Assembly: GCA_022792535.1 (NCBI GenBank)
Contig: JAAWBG010000023.1
Location: forward strand, 1-33,300
Direction of reading: 5' to 3'
Length of the DNA stretch: 33,300 nucleotides
Origin: Lachnospiraceae bacterium
GTDB lineage: Bacteria > Bacillota > Clostridia > Lachnospirales > Lachnospiraceae
Both the position numbers and the translations under genes were made by a program. The number at the start of each line of letters is the position of its first letter. Positions within the stretch are counted from its first letter, which is position 1. Shown piece after piece: positions 26,368 through 33,300 of the stretch. The notes beneath the pieces were generated by a model. It was not told the DNA's origin, did no database searches, and was given only the letters and a program-made list of their open reading frames with translations.

Positions 26368-27997
26368 AAAAGGAATCATAATTACTGCGGTATCCATTGG
26401 TGTTGCGGCCATTGTGATTTTTGGCGGAATCAAAACGTATCAGCATTATCAGAACAGCAATCTGACTGCAGAAGTGGAACAAGTGTCAGATCTGAACTCT
26501 TATTATTCAGAAGGGGAAATGAGCAGTTCTGGAATCGTAACCAATGATCAATCTCAGGACGTGTACGCGTTGGAGGAAAAGACAATCACAGAGGTGTTTG
26601 TGGAGGAAGGACAGCAGGTGGCTGTGGGAGATCCTCTGCTCTCTTATGATATGACCTTGTCTAATCTGGAGCTGGAAATGAAAGAATTGGAAGTTGCGAC
26701 CATGGGAAGCAAGCTGGAAGCGGCAAAGAGACAGCTGGAAAAATTAAAGACTACGACGCCTGTGGCGCCAGAACCGGATGTTCCAGATGAGCCGGATATT
26801 CCAGAGGAACCAGAGAATACAGACACAGGAGAAGACAGGCTGGAGGAGGGGACGCCGACGCTTCCTGCAATTCCAGAAAAGGACGGAGACGCTTATAATT
26901 ATATAAAAAAGGGCGCAAAGGCAAACGGAGGAAAGGGAACGAAAGAAAAACCCTACGTGTATCTGTGTATGCCAAGCTGCTATGTGATGGGAGAATTTAT
27001 CAACAGCTTGTCTGCAGATAAAGACCATCCTGTCTATGTGAGCCTGGAAATTCACAAGAAAAATGTGCTGACCGGAAAGCTGATTTCATCCTGGGAGATC
27101 AGCGGAGAAAGCGGACTTCCCAAGATGGCAGATGATTCCATGTGGTCAGTCAGTACCAGAACTCAGGTGATAGAGGAAGAACCAGGAGAGCCGGAAGAGC
27201 CAAAAGAGCCGGAGACGCCAGAAGAACCAGAACCGCCGGAAGAGCCGGATTTTCCCTATGAATCTGGCGGCGGGCAGCAGGGATATACAGCGGAAGAATT
27301 GTCTAATATGATCCGTGAAAAGGAAGATGAGATCCGTGATCTGGATCTGGACCGGAGAAAAGCAGAAGTGGAGTTAGAGCAGATGAAACGCGTCTCAGAG
27401 GATGGCACTGTAACTGCTACAGTAAATGGCACAGTAAAAAGTATCGGAGATAAGGACAAACCCTCTACTGACGAACCATTTCTCACAGTGTCAGGGTCGG
27501 ATGGATTGTATGTCAGCGGTTCTTTGAGCGAACTGCAGTTAAAGGATATTCAGGTAGGACAGGTGGTGTACGCCAACTCCTGGGAAAGCGGCAAGAGCTT
27601 TGAGGCCACCATCACAGAGATTTCTCCTTATCCTCAGGAGAACAGCAATGCCTGGGGGGAAGGAAACCCCAATGTGTCGTACTACCCCTATACTGCCTAT
27701 ATTGAGGATACGGAAGGACTGCGCAACGGAGAATATGTAGATCTGACCATGACCAGCAGGCAGGCAGATGAAAATGGTATTTATCTGGATAAGGCATATG
27801 TCCGGGAAGAAGATGGAAAAAAATATGTGTTAAAAGCCGGTGAGGATAATCGTCTGGTAAAACAGTACGTAAAAACTGGAAAAACCGTCTGGGGTCAGGC
27901 TGTGGAAATTATATCTGGATTAAGCACAGAGGACAGGATCGCTTTTCCTTATGGAAAAGCCGGAAAGGAAGGCATTAAAGTAAAAAGTGACGAGTAA
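26360..27997 (+). CDS. second exporter adaptor protein with a domain inserted in the coiled-coil hairpin
   Basis: The 545-residue product has an N-terminal anchor (about 5-24), lipoyl-like half-motifs TITEVFVEEGQQVAVGDPLL (75-94) and DGTVTATVNGTVKSIG, and a beta-barrel C-terminal part. The coiled-coil hairpin is split: helix 1 spans about 99-130 and helix 2 about 310-345. Between them lie about 180 residues with two Pro/Glu-rich linkers (about 134-152 and 272-298) enclosing a compact segment (about 170-270) containing YLCMPSCYVMGEF. I recognise no family for the insert. The start overlaps the ATPase gene by 8 bases, with AAGGAGG inside that gene. Two different adaptors in one MacB-like operon is uncommon. 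Confidence 0.85.
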   Translation: MNKKGIIITAVSIGVAAIVIFGGIKTYQHYQNSNLTAEVEQVSDLNSYYSEGEMSSSGIVTNDQSQDVYALEEKTITEVFVEEGQQVAVGDPLLSYDMTLSNLELEMKELEVATMGSKLEAAKRQLEKLKTTTPVAPEPDVPDEPDIPEEPENTDTGEDRLEEGTPTLPAIPEKDGDAYNYIKKGAKANGGKGTKEKPYVYLCMPSCYVMGEFINSLSADKDHPVYVSLEIHKKNVLTGKLISSWEISGESGLPKMADDSMWSVSTRTQVIEEEPGEPEEPKEPETPEEPEPPEEPDFPYESGGGQQGYTAEELSNMIREKEDEIRDLDLDRRKAEVELEQMKRVSEDGTVTATVNGTVKSIGDKDKPSTDEPFLTVSGSDGLYVSGSLSELQLKDIQVGQVVYANSWESGKSFEATITEISPYPQENSNAWGEGNPNVSYYPYTAYIEDTEGLRNGEYVDLTMTSRQADENGIYLDKAYVREEDGKKYVLKAGEDNRLVKQYVKTGKTVWGQAVEIISGLSTEDRIAFPYGKAGKEGIKVKSDE

Positions 27998-28022
27998 AGA
28001 ATAGATAGAAGGAGAAAAACAG

Positions 28023-29276
28023 ATGTTAGAAAATATCAGATTGTCTTTTCAGGGACTGTGGTCACATAAAATGCGTTCCTTTCTTACCATGCTTGGTATC
28101 ATTATCGGTATTGCAGCGATCATAGCAATTGTCTCAACGATTAAGGGAACCAATGAGCAGATTAAAGAGAATTTGATCGGTTCAGGTGACAATACAGTGA
28201 ATGTACAGCTTTATCAGGGAGATAACACTTACGAACTGGATTATTATGGAGTTCCAGACGGAGTACCTGTTATTACAGAGGAAGTCCGGGAAAAAATACT
28301 GGAGCTTGGACATGTGGAAGGAGCTTCCTTATATACATCGAGAGAAGCTTATAATGTGGTGTATTACCAGAACGCAGGATTGTCCGGCGGACAGATACGG
28401 GGAATTGATAGAAATTATCTGGATGCCTGCAATTATATTGTCAAAAAAGGCAGAGGATTTACAGAATCAGATTATAAGAATTTTCGTAAAGTCGCAGTGC
28501 TGGATGAAGATTCTGCCGAGACTTTATTTCAGGGAGAAGAACCTGTAGGGAAGACTTTGGAAATTCAGCGGGAACCATTTACCGTAGTAGGCGTCATAAC
28601 CAAATCCTCTAAATTTGAACCAGTAATCAACAACATAGATGAGTACTATACTTATGCGGAATCCAACAATGGGGCAGTCTATGTGCCGGATACCACGTGG
28701 CCCATGCTGTATGGATATGATGAACCGCAGTCTCTGGTATTGAGATTAGACAGTGTGGATAATATGACTGTGGCCGGACGGGAGGCATCCGCAATACTGA
28801 ATACAGGTTTAAATGTTTCGGACGATACCATTAAATATAAGGCCGACGATCTTTTGAAACAGGCAGAAGACATTCAGAAGCTCAGTCAGTCAACCAATAC
28901 CATGTTGATCTGGATCGCAGGAATCTCACTTTTGGTAGGAGGTATCGGCGTTATGAATATTATGCTGGTGTCCGTCACAGAGAGAACCCAGGAAATTGGA
29001 TTAAAAAAAGCAATCGGAGCCAGAAAAGGCAATATCCTGGGGCAGTTTCTGACGGAAGCTGCAGTGTTAACCAGCCTGGGGGGATTGATCGGCGTGATTG
29101 TGGGAATCGTTTTAGCGGAAGTGATTTCTAAGATGACCAATACCCTGGTAGCTATCAGCGTGCCTGCGGCAATATTGGCAGTGGCATTTTCTATGGCAAT
29201 CGGAATTGTTTTCGGGCTGCTGCCTTCTTATAAAGCGGCAAATCTGGATCCGATTGAAGCGCTGCGTCATGAATAG
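28023..29276 (+). CDS. ABC transporter permease (MacB/FtsX family)
   Basis: The permease carries mechanotransmission-type export with the ATPase at 25675. The 417-residue product has the MacB layout: a short cytoplasmic start (SHKMRSFLTMLGIIIGI), TM1 (about 19-39), a large extracellular MacB-core domain (about 45-280), three more TM segments in the last 130 residues, and the conserved TERTQEIGLKKAIGA coupling motif and LDPIEALRHE terminus. The start ATG has AGAAGGAG upstream, 25 bases after the second adaptor. A terminator at 29352-29388 follows. The substrate is unknown; peptides or antimicrobials are typical of the family. Confidence 0.95.
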   Translation: MLENIRLSFQGLWSHKMRSFLTMLGIIIGIAAIIAIVSTIKGTNEQIKENLIGSGDNTVNVQLYQGDNTYELDYYGVPDGVPVITEEVREKILELGHVEGASLYTSREAYNVVYYQNAGLSGGQIRGIDRNYLDACNYIVKKGRGFTESDYKNFRKVAVLDEDSAETLFQGEEPVGKTLEIQREPFTVVGVITKSSKFEPVINNIDEYYTYAESNNGAVYVPDTTWPMLYGYDEPQSLVLRLDSVDNMTVAGREASAILNTGLNVSDDTIKYKADDLLKQAEDIQKLSQSTNTMLIWIAGISLLVGGIGVMNIMLVSVTERTQEIGLKKAIGARKGNILGQFLTEAAVLTSLGGLIGVIVGIVLAEVISKMTNTLVAISVPAAILAVAFSMAIGIVFGLLPSYKAANLDPIEALRHE

Positions 29277-29351
29277 GACGGTGAGGACAGGAGTATCAGG
29301 CAGACGCCAGGAAGCCATGAGAGAACCATAGAGGTAAATAATAGAGATCAA

Positions 29352-29388
29352 ATACTGTTGCAAACATCACGTTGCAGCAGTATTTTTT
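29352..29388 (+). terminator. rho-independent terminator of the exporter operon
   Basis: ATACTGTTGCAA (29352-29363) pairs with TTGCAGCAGTAT (29372-29383) with one mismatch and is followed by six T. A structured repeat starts right after it (29389). The terminator at 8515-8555 stands in the same relation to the other repeat copy and shares a TGCA-rich stem and T-run. Confidence 0.88.
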
Positions 29389-29607
29389 ATCTTATAGGAA
29401 AGACTTTGTCACGCTAAAGCGTGAAAGTATCTTTCCTATAAGATAAAAATAATATGCGCACTCGCACAAGAGGTAAAATATTGCTTCGCAATTGTGCTCG
29501 GCGCGCAAAATGTCCAGGCCCCTCATGAGTGAGGGGTTAGGGGAGCTGAAGTGGGCCTGCCCACTTTGTTCTCTTATAGGAAATTCCTTCGGATCTCCTA
29601 ATAAGAT
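29389..29607 (+). repeat. structured multi-hairpin repeat, copy B (uninterrupted)
   Basis: This 219-bp noncoding element is bounded by ATCTTATAGGA (29389-29399) and TCCTAATAAGAT (29596-29607), near-perfect inverted ends. Inside are five stems. They are a long hairpin with perfect 15-bp arms (29389-29403 and 29430-29444) capped by TCACGC-TAAA-GCGTGA; GCGCACTCGCACAA (29456-29469) against TTGTGCTCGGCGC (29492-29504); CCCCTCATGAGTGAGGGG (29519-29536); AAGTGGGC-CT-GCCCACTT (29549-29566); and a last imperfect stem. TTGTCA (29406-29411) and TATCTT (29428-29433), 16 bp apart, resemble a promoter, as in copy A. No coding potential is seen and I recognise no known RNA family. Confidence 0.82.
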
Positions 29608-29625
29608 AAAAAAGAATTATTGCAC

Positions 29626-29694
29626 TGCGGCGGAAAGGAAATGAACCGCGGGAGCGGTCCGCCGCAGGCAGAGAATCTTGCTAAGCAGGATTCT
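29626..29694. repeat. two further hairpins upstream of the LytTR operon
   Basis: TGCGGCGGA (29626-29634) pairs with TCCGCCGCA (29658-29666). A second compact stem spans 29672-29694, with AGAATC at one end and GATTCT at the other and an 11-bp stem allowing one wobble pair, followed by TTCTT. The second may be a weak terminator or an operator. Both lie before the promoter at 29740. Bases 29277-29351, after the permease, show nothing further. Confidence 0.5.
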
Positions 29695-29739
29695 TTCTTG
29701 TATCTTGAAGGACAATAAGTGCATCTTCCGGAAATCTGG

Positions 29740-29768
29740 TTGCGCTCTTTGAAAAAAGCAGGTATAGT
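29740..29768 (+). promoter_or_regulatory. sigma-A promoter of the LytTR operon
   Basis: TTGCGC (29740-29745) and TATAGT (29763-29768) are 17 bp apart, placing the transcript start near 29775 and the ATG at 29804. LytTR proteins often control their own operon, but no clear pair of LytTR half-sites is recognised here. Confidence 0.6.
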
Positions 29769-29803
29769 AGTCCAAAGAGAATGACTGGCGGAAGGAGGAA
29801 GCC

Positions 29804-30262
29804 ATGAAGGTCAGTATGGAGCAGATTACAGAGGGACAGGAAGAAATACGAATCCGATACCGGAAGATGACGCCGGAAATACGAAGAATACTGAAATTTT
29901 TGTATCAATCCTCTGAAATTCCAGGGAAAAATGAAGAAGGCCAATACAGGCTGTTTCCAGAACAAATATATTATTTTGAACGGGTGGATGACAAAATATT
30001 TGCGTGTACGAAGGAAGCGGAGTATCAAGTAGACTGGACCTTGAAAGAGGCAGAAGAAAAGTTGAAAATATACGGATTTTTTCGCTGCAGCAAATCTTTT
30101 GTGGTGAATGTTCATTGTATTGTTTCTGTTAAAAGCGAGATTGGAAACCGGATGGATGTACGTTTGGATAATGAAGAGCATCTTATTATTTCCAGACGAT
30201 ACGTGAAAGAATTCCGGGAGTTTCTGAAAGGGGAAAGCGAGAATGAACAGAACGGGGAATAG
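29804..30262 (+). CDS. LytTR-family DNA-binding transcriptional regulator
   Basis: LytTR domains bind DNA as beta-rich recognition modules. The 152-residue product has a short N-terminal part (about 1-45) and a LytTR domain (about 46-145) with the pattern QIYYFERVDDKIFACT, then FFRCSKSFVVNVHCIVSV and ISRRYVKEFREFL. There is no receiver domain, so it is the stand-alone type usually encoded next to a DUF3021 membrane protein. The ATG has AAGGAGG 2-8 bases upstream. The next gene starts within its last 20 bases. It probably regulates this operon, including the ABC exporter downstream. Confidence 0.9.
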   Translation: MKVSMEQITEGQEEIRIRYRKMTPEIRRILKFLYQSSEIPGKNEEGQYRLFPEQIYYFERVDDKIFACTKEAEYQVDWTLKEAEEKLKIYGFFRCSKSFVVNVHCIVSVKSEIGNRMDVRLDNEEHLIISRRYVKEFREFLKGESENEQNGE

Positions 30263-30767
30263 AACAAAGGGGAAGAGAGAAAAAATAAATAAGATCAGGA
30301 AATATCTTCTGATTGAGACAGAAGTGGAGATATTTGCCTGTATCCATGCCACGTCTATGATCTTTATCTATGGATGTCTGCAATGGATGGCAGGAAAGGA
30401 ACTTTCCTTTCCAATTCTTGCTGTCCAGATGATCTTGGGATATGTCATTGCCTGGGTGCAGAAAGGATTATTTTTTGGAAAGAAACATTATTCTGATCGG
30501 GAATACAGAATACGAGAAGTTCTCTGGTGTCTGCTTCCTGGGGTTTTGGTTGTGGCGGCAGGACGGATGGGACATTGGTTTTCCCATGAGCTTTGGCAGG
30601 TGTCAATTTGGTTTTATGGAATTATGGCGGCCTATTTTATTTTTCTCTGGCTGTTTCTGAAAAATGTCTGCCGGAAGGAGACAAGAGAGATGAATGATCT
30701 GCTGGAGCAGTGGCGGCAGAAAAGCAAAGAAGCAGACGAAAGAGCAGAAGGAAGGGTGAAAAGATGA
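30243..30767 (+). CDS. DUF3021 family membrane protein
   Basis: DUF3021 proteins are four-helix membrane proteins encoded beside stand-alone LytTR regulators, which they are thought to control at the membrane. The 174-residue product has hydrophobic segments at about 30-50, 57-77, 96-116 and 120-140, then a basic, charged cytoplasmic tail. The gene overlaps the LytTR gene by 20 bases and the ATPase gene by 4 (ATGA), so all three are translationally coupled. The assignment rests on topology plus context, since the family is poorly conserved in sequence. Confidence 0.75.
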   Translation: MNRTGNRTKGKREKINKIRKYLLIETEVEIFACIHATSMIFIYGCLQWMAGKELSFPILAVQMILGYVIAWVQKGLFFGKKHYSDREYRIREVLWCLLPGVLVVAAGRMGHWFSHELWQVSIWFYGIMAAYFIFLWLFLKNVCRKETREMNDLLEQWRQKSKEADERAEGRVKR

Positions 30768-31720
30768 GTGAAAGAACTTTGATAGAATTGCAGGGAGTGA
30801 CCAAAGATTATGGGAAGGGAAAAGGAGTGTTCGATCTATCTTTTTCGGTGGAAAAGGGAGAAGTATTCGGGTACTTGGGGCCTAATGGAGCCGGAAAGAC
30901 TACCACCATACGTCAGCTGATGGGTTTTATCCGTCCAGAACAGGGAAAGTGCCAGATTGCAGGATGGGATTGTTTTACACAGGCAGAAAAGATCCAGCGG
31001 ATTACAGGATATCTTGCAGGGGAACTGTCCTTTCCGGAGGATATGACAGGAATGGGATTTTTAAAACTGATGGCAGAGCTGAAGGGGATCAGGGATTTAA
31101 AAATAATGAGAGAGCTGATGGAACGTTTTGAGCTGGATCCTCATGGAAAGATCGGACGGATGTCAAAGGGAATGAAACAAAAAATAGGAATTGTAAATGC
31201 ATTTATGCATGAGCCAAAACTGGTGATCTTAGACGAACCTACCAGCGGGTTAGATCCTCTGATGCAGAACCGTTTTGTGGAGCTGATTCTGGAAGAAAAA
31301 CAAAAAGGGACTACAGTGTTGATGTCTTCTCATATGTTTGAGGAGGTGGAGAAAACCTGTGACCGGACTGCTGTTATCCGCCAGGGAAGAATTGCAGCCA
31401 TAGAGGATAGAAAGACCCTTGCAGGAAAACGGAAGAAAATTTACCAGACCGTGTTAAAGGATCAGGAAGCAGTCAGAAGATTTTTGGCGGAACCTGGGAT
31501 TGAAGCCCTGCAGTATCACTGTATGGATGGAAAAGTAAGTCCTGCCCCCAATCAGACAGAGTGGACCATAGCAGAGAACCGAAGCCTTGCAGAGGCTTTG
31601 CGCATTCTGGCAAAGTATGAACCTCAAAGTCTGGAAACACGGGTGCAGAGCTTAGAAGAACTTTTCTTTCAGTATTATGAGAAAGGCGGTGAAGAACATG
31701 ATCTCTCTTCCACTGTTTAA
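30764..31720 (+). CDS. ABC transporter ATP-binding protein (CcmA/drug-export type)
   Basis: This is the ATPase of an ABC-2 exporter. The 318-residue product has Walker A GPNGAGKTTT (39-48), a degenerate signature MSKGMKQK instead of LSGGQ, Walker B LVILDEPTSGLD and the switch His in MSSHMFEEVE, followed by about 100 residues of C-terminal extension, as in bacitracin- or lantibiotic-type exporters. The start ATG overlaps the DUF3021 stop (ATGA). An upstream in-frame start at 30710 would lie inside that gene with no ribosome site. It pairs with the permease at 31698, which it overlaps by 23 bases. Confidence 0.93.
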   Translation: MSERTLIELQGVTKDYGKGKGVFDLSFSVEKGEVFGYLGPNGAGKTTTIRQLMGFIRPEQGKCQIAGWDCFTQAEKIQRITGYLAGELSFPEDMTGMGFLKLMAELKGIRDLKIMRELMERFELDPHGKIGRMSKGMKQKIGIVNAFMHEPKLVILDEPTSGLDPLMQNRFVELILEEKQKGTTVLMSSHMFEEVEKTCDRTAVIRQGRIAAIEDRKTLAGKRKKIYQTVLKDQEAVRRFLAEPGIEALQYHCMDGKVSPAPNQTEWTIAENRSLAEALRILAKYEPQSLETRVQSLEELFFQYYEKGGEEHDLSSTV

Positions 31721-32498
31721 AAGGAATCTAAAATTAGCGGTTTTTCCGTTTCTGTTGATTCTGGCAGTGCTGTCTATGTACACCACGGTGATTATTTACA
31801 TGTACAATCCAGAATTGGCGGAAACTTTGAATACGTATCAACAGACGCTGCCGGAAATGATGGCGGCAGTGGGGATGACAGGAATGGCCTCTAACCTGCT
31901 GGAGTGGATGCAGATCTACTTGTACGGATTTATTATGCTGCTGTTTCCCCTGATCTTTCTTCTGATGATTGTTCAAAAACTGCTGATGGGAATGATTGAT
32001 AAAGGAACTCTGGCAAATTTTTTAGCCACCCCCAACTCCAGAGGGAAAATGATTCGAACCCAATTGTTCTCTATGCTGCTTTGGCTGTTTTTGTTAATGG
32101 GAATGATTACAGTGATCGGGGTGATAAGCTGTGAGGTTATGTTTCCGGGAGAACTGGAGATTGAGACTTATCTGGCCCTGAATCTTCGAACCTTTCTTCT
32201 GCAGCTTGCAATTCTGGCTTTTGTATTTTTGGCGGCTTGTTTTTGTAGTGAAAATAAATACTACTATCTGATAGGCGCCGGAGTGCCCGTCTTATGTTTT
32301 CTGATGCAGATGATTTCAAATATGGGAGAAAAGCTGGAAAAATTAAGATATGCTACCATCTATTCGCTGCTGGATGCAGAGGAAGTCATAAAGCAGGGGT
32401 CTGGATTGGGCTGGCAGGGGATTCTGCTGCTTGGAATGAGCCTTTGTATGATTCTGATTGGTGTAAAACGGTTCCAGAGGAGGGATTTTTTCTTATGA
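31698..32498 (+). CDS. ABC-2 type transporter permease
   Basis: The 266-residue product has about six membrane segments: near residues 12-34, 68-92, 114-138, 158-182, 190-212 and 236-256. It has the short loops typical of ABC-2 permeases and contains FLATPNSRGKMIRTQL, a motif common in this subgroup. It overlaps the ATPase gene by 23 bases and completes the LytTR-regulated exporter. ATG 31698 is chosen because GGCGGTGA stands 5-12 bases upstream; ATG 31677 lacks a site. The substrate is unknown. A tiny frame begins in its stop region (32495). Confidence 0.88.
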   Translation: MISLPLFKRNLKLAVFPFLLILAVLSMYTTVIIYMYNPELAETLNTYQQTLPEMMAAVGMTGMASNLLEWMQIYLYGFIMLLFPLIFLLMIVQKLLMGMIDKGTLANFLATPNSRGKMIRTQLFSMLLWLFLLMGMITVIGVISCEVMFPGELEIETYLALNLRTFLLQLAILAFVFLAACFCSENKYYYLIGAGVPVLCFLMQMISNMGEKLEKLRYATIYSLLDAEEVIKQGSGLGWQGILLLGMSLCMILIGVKRFQRRDFFL

Positions 32499-32560
32499 GA
32501 GGTTACTTGAAAAACTTAATTTCCCTTGGTCAGGCGGCAGAAAAACGCCTTGTAAGTTGA
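32495..32560 (+). pseudogene. 21-codon open frame coupled to the permease, possible gene remnant
   Basis: An ATG overlapping the permease stop (ATGA arrangement) opens a 21-codon frame beginning MRGYLKNLISLGQ. The coupling geometry matches the other genes of this operon, so this may be the start of a lost fourth gene, cut short before the serS promoter. It may equally be chance. An AGGCG/CGCCT stem within it (about 32531-32550) is too weak to call a terminator. Confidence 0.25.
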
Positions 32561-32585
32561 ATAATCAAAAGGGTTGTGTTATACT
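32557..32585 (+). promoter_or_regulatory. promoter of the second serS
   Basis: TTGAAT (32557-32562) and TATACT (32580-32585) are 17 bp apart, with an extended -10 TGT directly before the -10 box. The leader would be about 85 bases. A second candidate, TTGACA (32613-32618) with GATAAT 15 bp on, is less well spaced. The leader shows no T-box motif. Confidence 0.6.
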
Positions 32586-32674
32586 TTTAAGAATGAAAAT
32601 TCAGATATATATTTGACATAATGTAAAGTGGAAGATAATGATTTCCGTTGAGGGAAGAAAACAGGAGGAAAATA

Positions 32675-33300
32675 ATGATTGATTTAAAATTTCTAAGAGA
32701 GAATCCAGAAGTGGTAAAACAGAATATCAAGAACAAATTTCAGGACAGCAAACTGCCTTTGGTGGACGAGGTGATCGAGCTGGATGCTCAGGCCAGAAAG
32801 ACCCAGCAGGAAGCAGACGCACTGCGGGCAGAACGCAAAAAATTGTCCAAGCAGATTGGCGCGTTAATGGGACAGGGCAAAAAAGAAGAAGCAGAAGAAA
32901 TTAAGGCACAGGTAAATGCAGGGGCAGAACGTCTGGCAGAGCTGGAACAGTTAGAGGGAGAACTTCAGGAAAAAGTGACCAAGATTATGATGACAATTCC
33001 AAATATCATTGACCCTTCTGTTCCCATTGGAAAAGACGACAGCGAGAATGTGGAGGTACAGAAATACGGAGAGCCGGTGACGCCGGATTTTGAGATTCCT
33101 TATCATGCAGAGATTATGGAACGTTTTCAGGGACTGGATCTTGACAGCGCCAGGAAAGTAGCCGGAAATGGATTTTATTATCTGATGGGAGATATTGCGA
33201 GACTGCATTCTGCAGTGATTTCTTATGCCAGGGATTTTATGATCAACAGGGGCTTTACTTACTGCGTGCCTCCCTTTATGATCCGCAGTAATGTGGTGAC
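32675..33300 (+). CDS. serS: seryl-tRNA synthetase (copy 2, 3' end beyond the window)
   Basis: The first 208 codons of a second seryl-tRNA synthetase are visible, beginning MIDLKFLRENPEVVKQNI, with AGGAGG (32663-32668) 6 bases upstream. The N-terminal coiled-coil arm and the start of the catalytic domain align with copy 1 without gaps, but with many substitutions up to base 33160. From 33161 to the window end the DNA is identical to 3051-3190. The catalytic motifs lie beyond the window, so whether this copy is intact cannot be judged. Two SerRS genes may reflect resistance to a serine-mimicking inhibitor, differing expression, or simple duplication. Confidence 0.93.
   Translation, partial: MIDLKFLRENPEVVKQNIKNKFQDSKLPLVDEVIELDAQARKTQQEADALRAERKKLSKQIGALMGQGKKEEAEEIKAQVNAGAERLAELEQLEGELQEKVTKIMMTIPNIIDPSVPIGKDDSENVEVQKYGEPVTPDFEIPYHAEIMERFQGLDLDSARKVAGNGFYYLMGDIARLHSAVISYARDFMINRGFTYCVPPFMIRSNVV
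33161..33300 (+). repeat. 140-bp direct repeat shared by the two serS genes
   Basis: These bases match 3051-3190 exactly, offset by 30,110 bp. The base just before (33160, A) differs from its counterpart (3050, T), and upstream the two genes differ at many positions. The repeat reaches the window edge, so its true length is unknown. Confidence 0.95.

Noticed and set aside
29389-29607. Group II intron or known large structured RNA
   Set aside because: No domain V-like motif, no reverse transcriptase and no match to RNA classes I can recall; it is left as unrecognised.

Overview
The window looks like an origin-proximal stretch of a Lachnospiraceae-type (Firmicutes, Clostridia) chromosome. This rests on gene order (parA, parB, a DUF4446 gene, serS), two perfect parS sites at the left edge, strong AGGAGG-type ribosome binding sites, moderate GC, and gut-commensal functions such as galactan use, 4-carbon sugar-acid use and MacB-type exporters. 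The genus cannot be fixed from this sequence alone. All recognised genes but one read rightwards; the exception is a chemoreceptor gene at 21957-23642. No rRNA, tRNA, CRISPR array or complete insertion sequence was seen.

Layout. 1-4743: chromosome segregation (parS, parA, parB), a DUF4446 membrane protein, seryl-tRNA synthetase and an anchored protein of unknown function. 4744-5272: an AT-rich gap holding a hairpin and a broken KilA-N-type phage-like fragment. 5273-8405: a promoter with a perfect palindrome in its spacer, driving a beta-hydroxyacid dehydrogenase, a DUF1537 four-carbon acid sugar kinase and a cyclase-family metal hydrolase. 8515-8867: a terminator followed by a structured repeat that has been split by a small inverted-repeat element. 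8893-15096: a beta-galactoside/galactan locus (LacZ, an unrecognised 611-residue protein, a small zinc-ribbon protein, and a GH53 endo-galactanase without signal peptide). 15248-20446: M3 peptidase, two aminotransferases (one HisC), a DUF368 polyprenyl-phosphate transporter and a DUF1294 membrane protein. 20486-21724: glyA, with its 3' end duplicated in tandem. 21957-23642 (minus): methyl-accepting chemotaxis protein. 24071-29276: an exporter operon with two adaptor proteins, a MacB-type ATPase and a permease, preceded by an iterated palindromic site. 29351-29694: a terminator, the second structured repeat and further hairpins. 29804-32498: LytTR regulator, DUF3021 membrane protein and a two-gene ABC exporter. 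32675-33300: the 5' part of a second serS, cut by the window edge.

Most interesting: (1) two diverged copies of a multi-hairpin noncoding element (8556-8867 and 29389-29607). One stem differs by two compensatory base-pair changes, which suggests selection on RNA or DNA structure. (2) A short inverted-repeat (MITE-like) family with probable 7-bp target duplications, one member sitting inside structured repeat A. (3) Two serS paralogues in direct orientation about 30 kb apart, which switch abruptly from clearly diverged to 140 bp of perfect identity reaching the window edge. (4) An exporter adaptor whose coiled-coil hairpin is interrupted by a globular domain between Pro/Glu-rich linkers. (5) A sugar-acid operon that lacks the usual isomerase and decarboxylase but carries a cyclase-family hydrolase. 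All family names come from reading the translated sequences by eye; no database search was possible.
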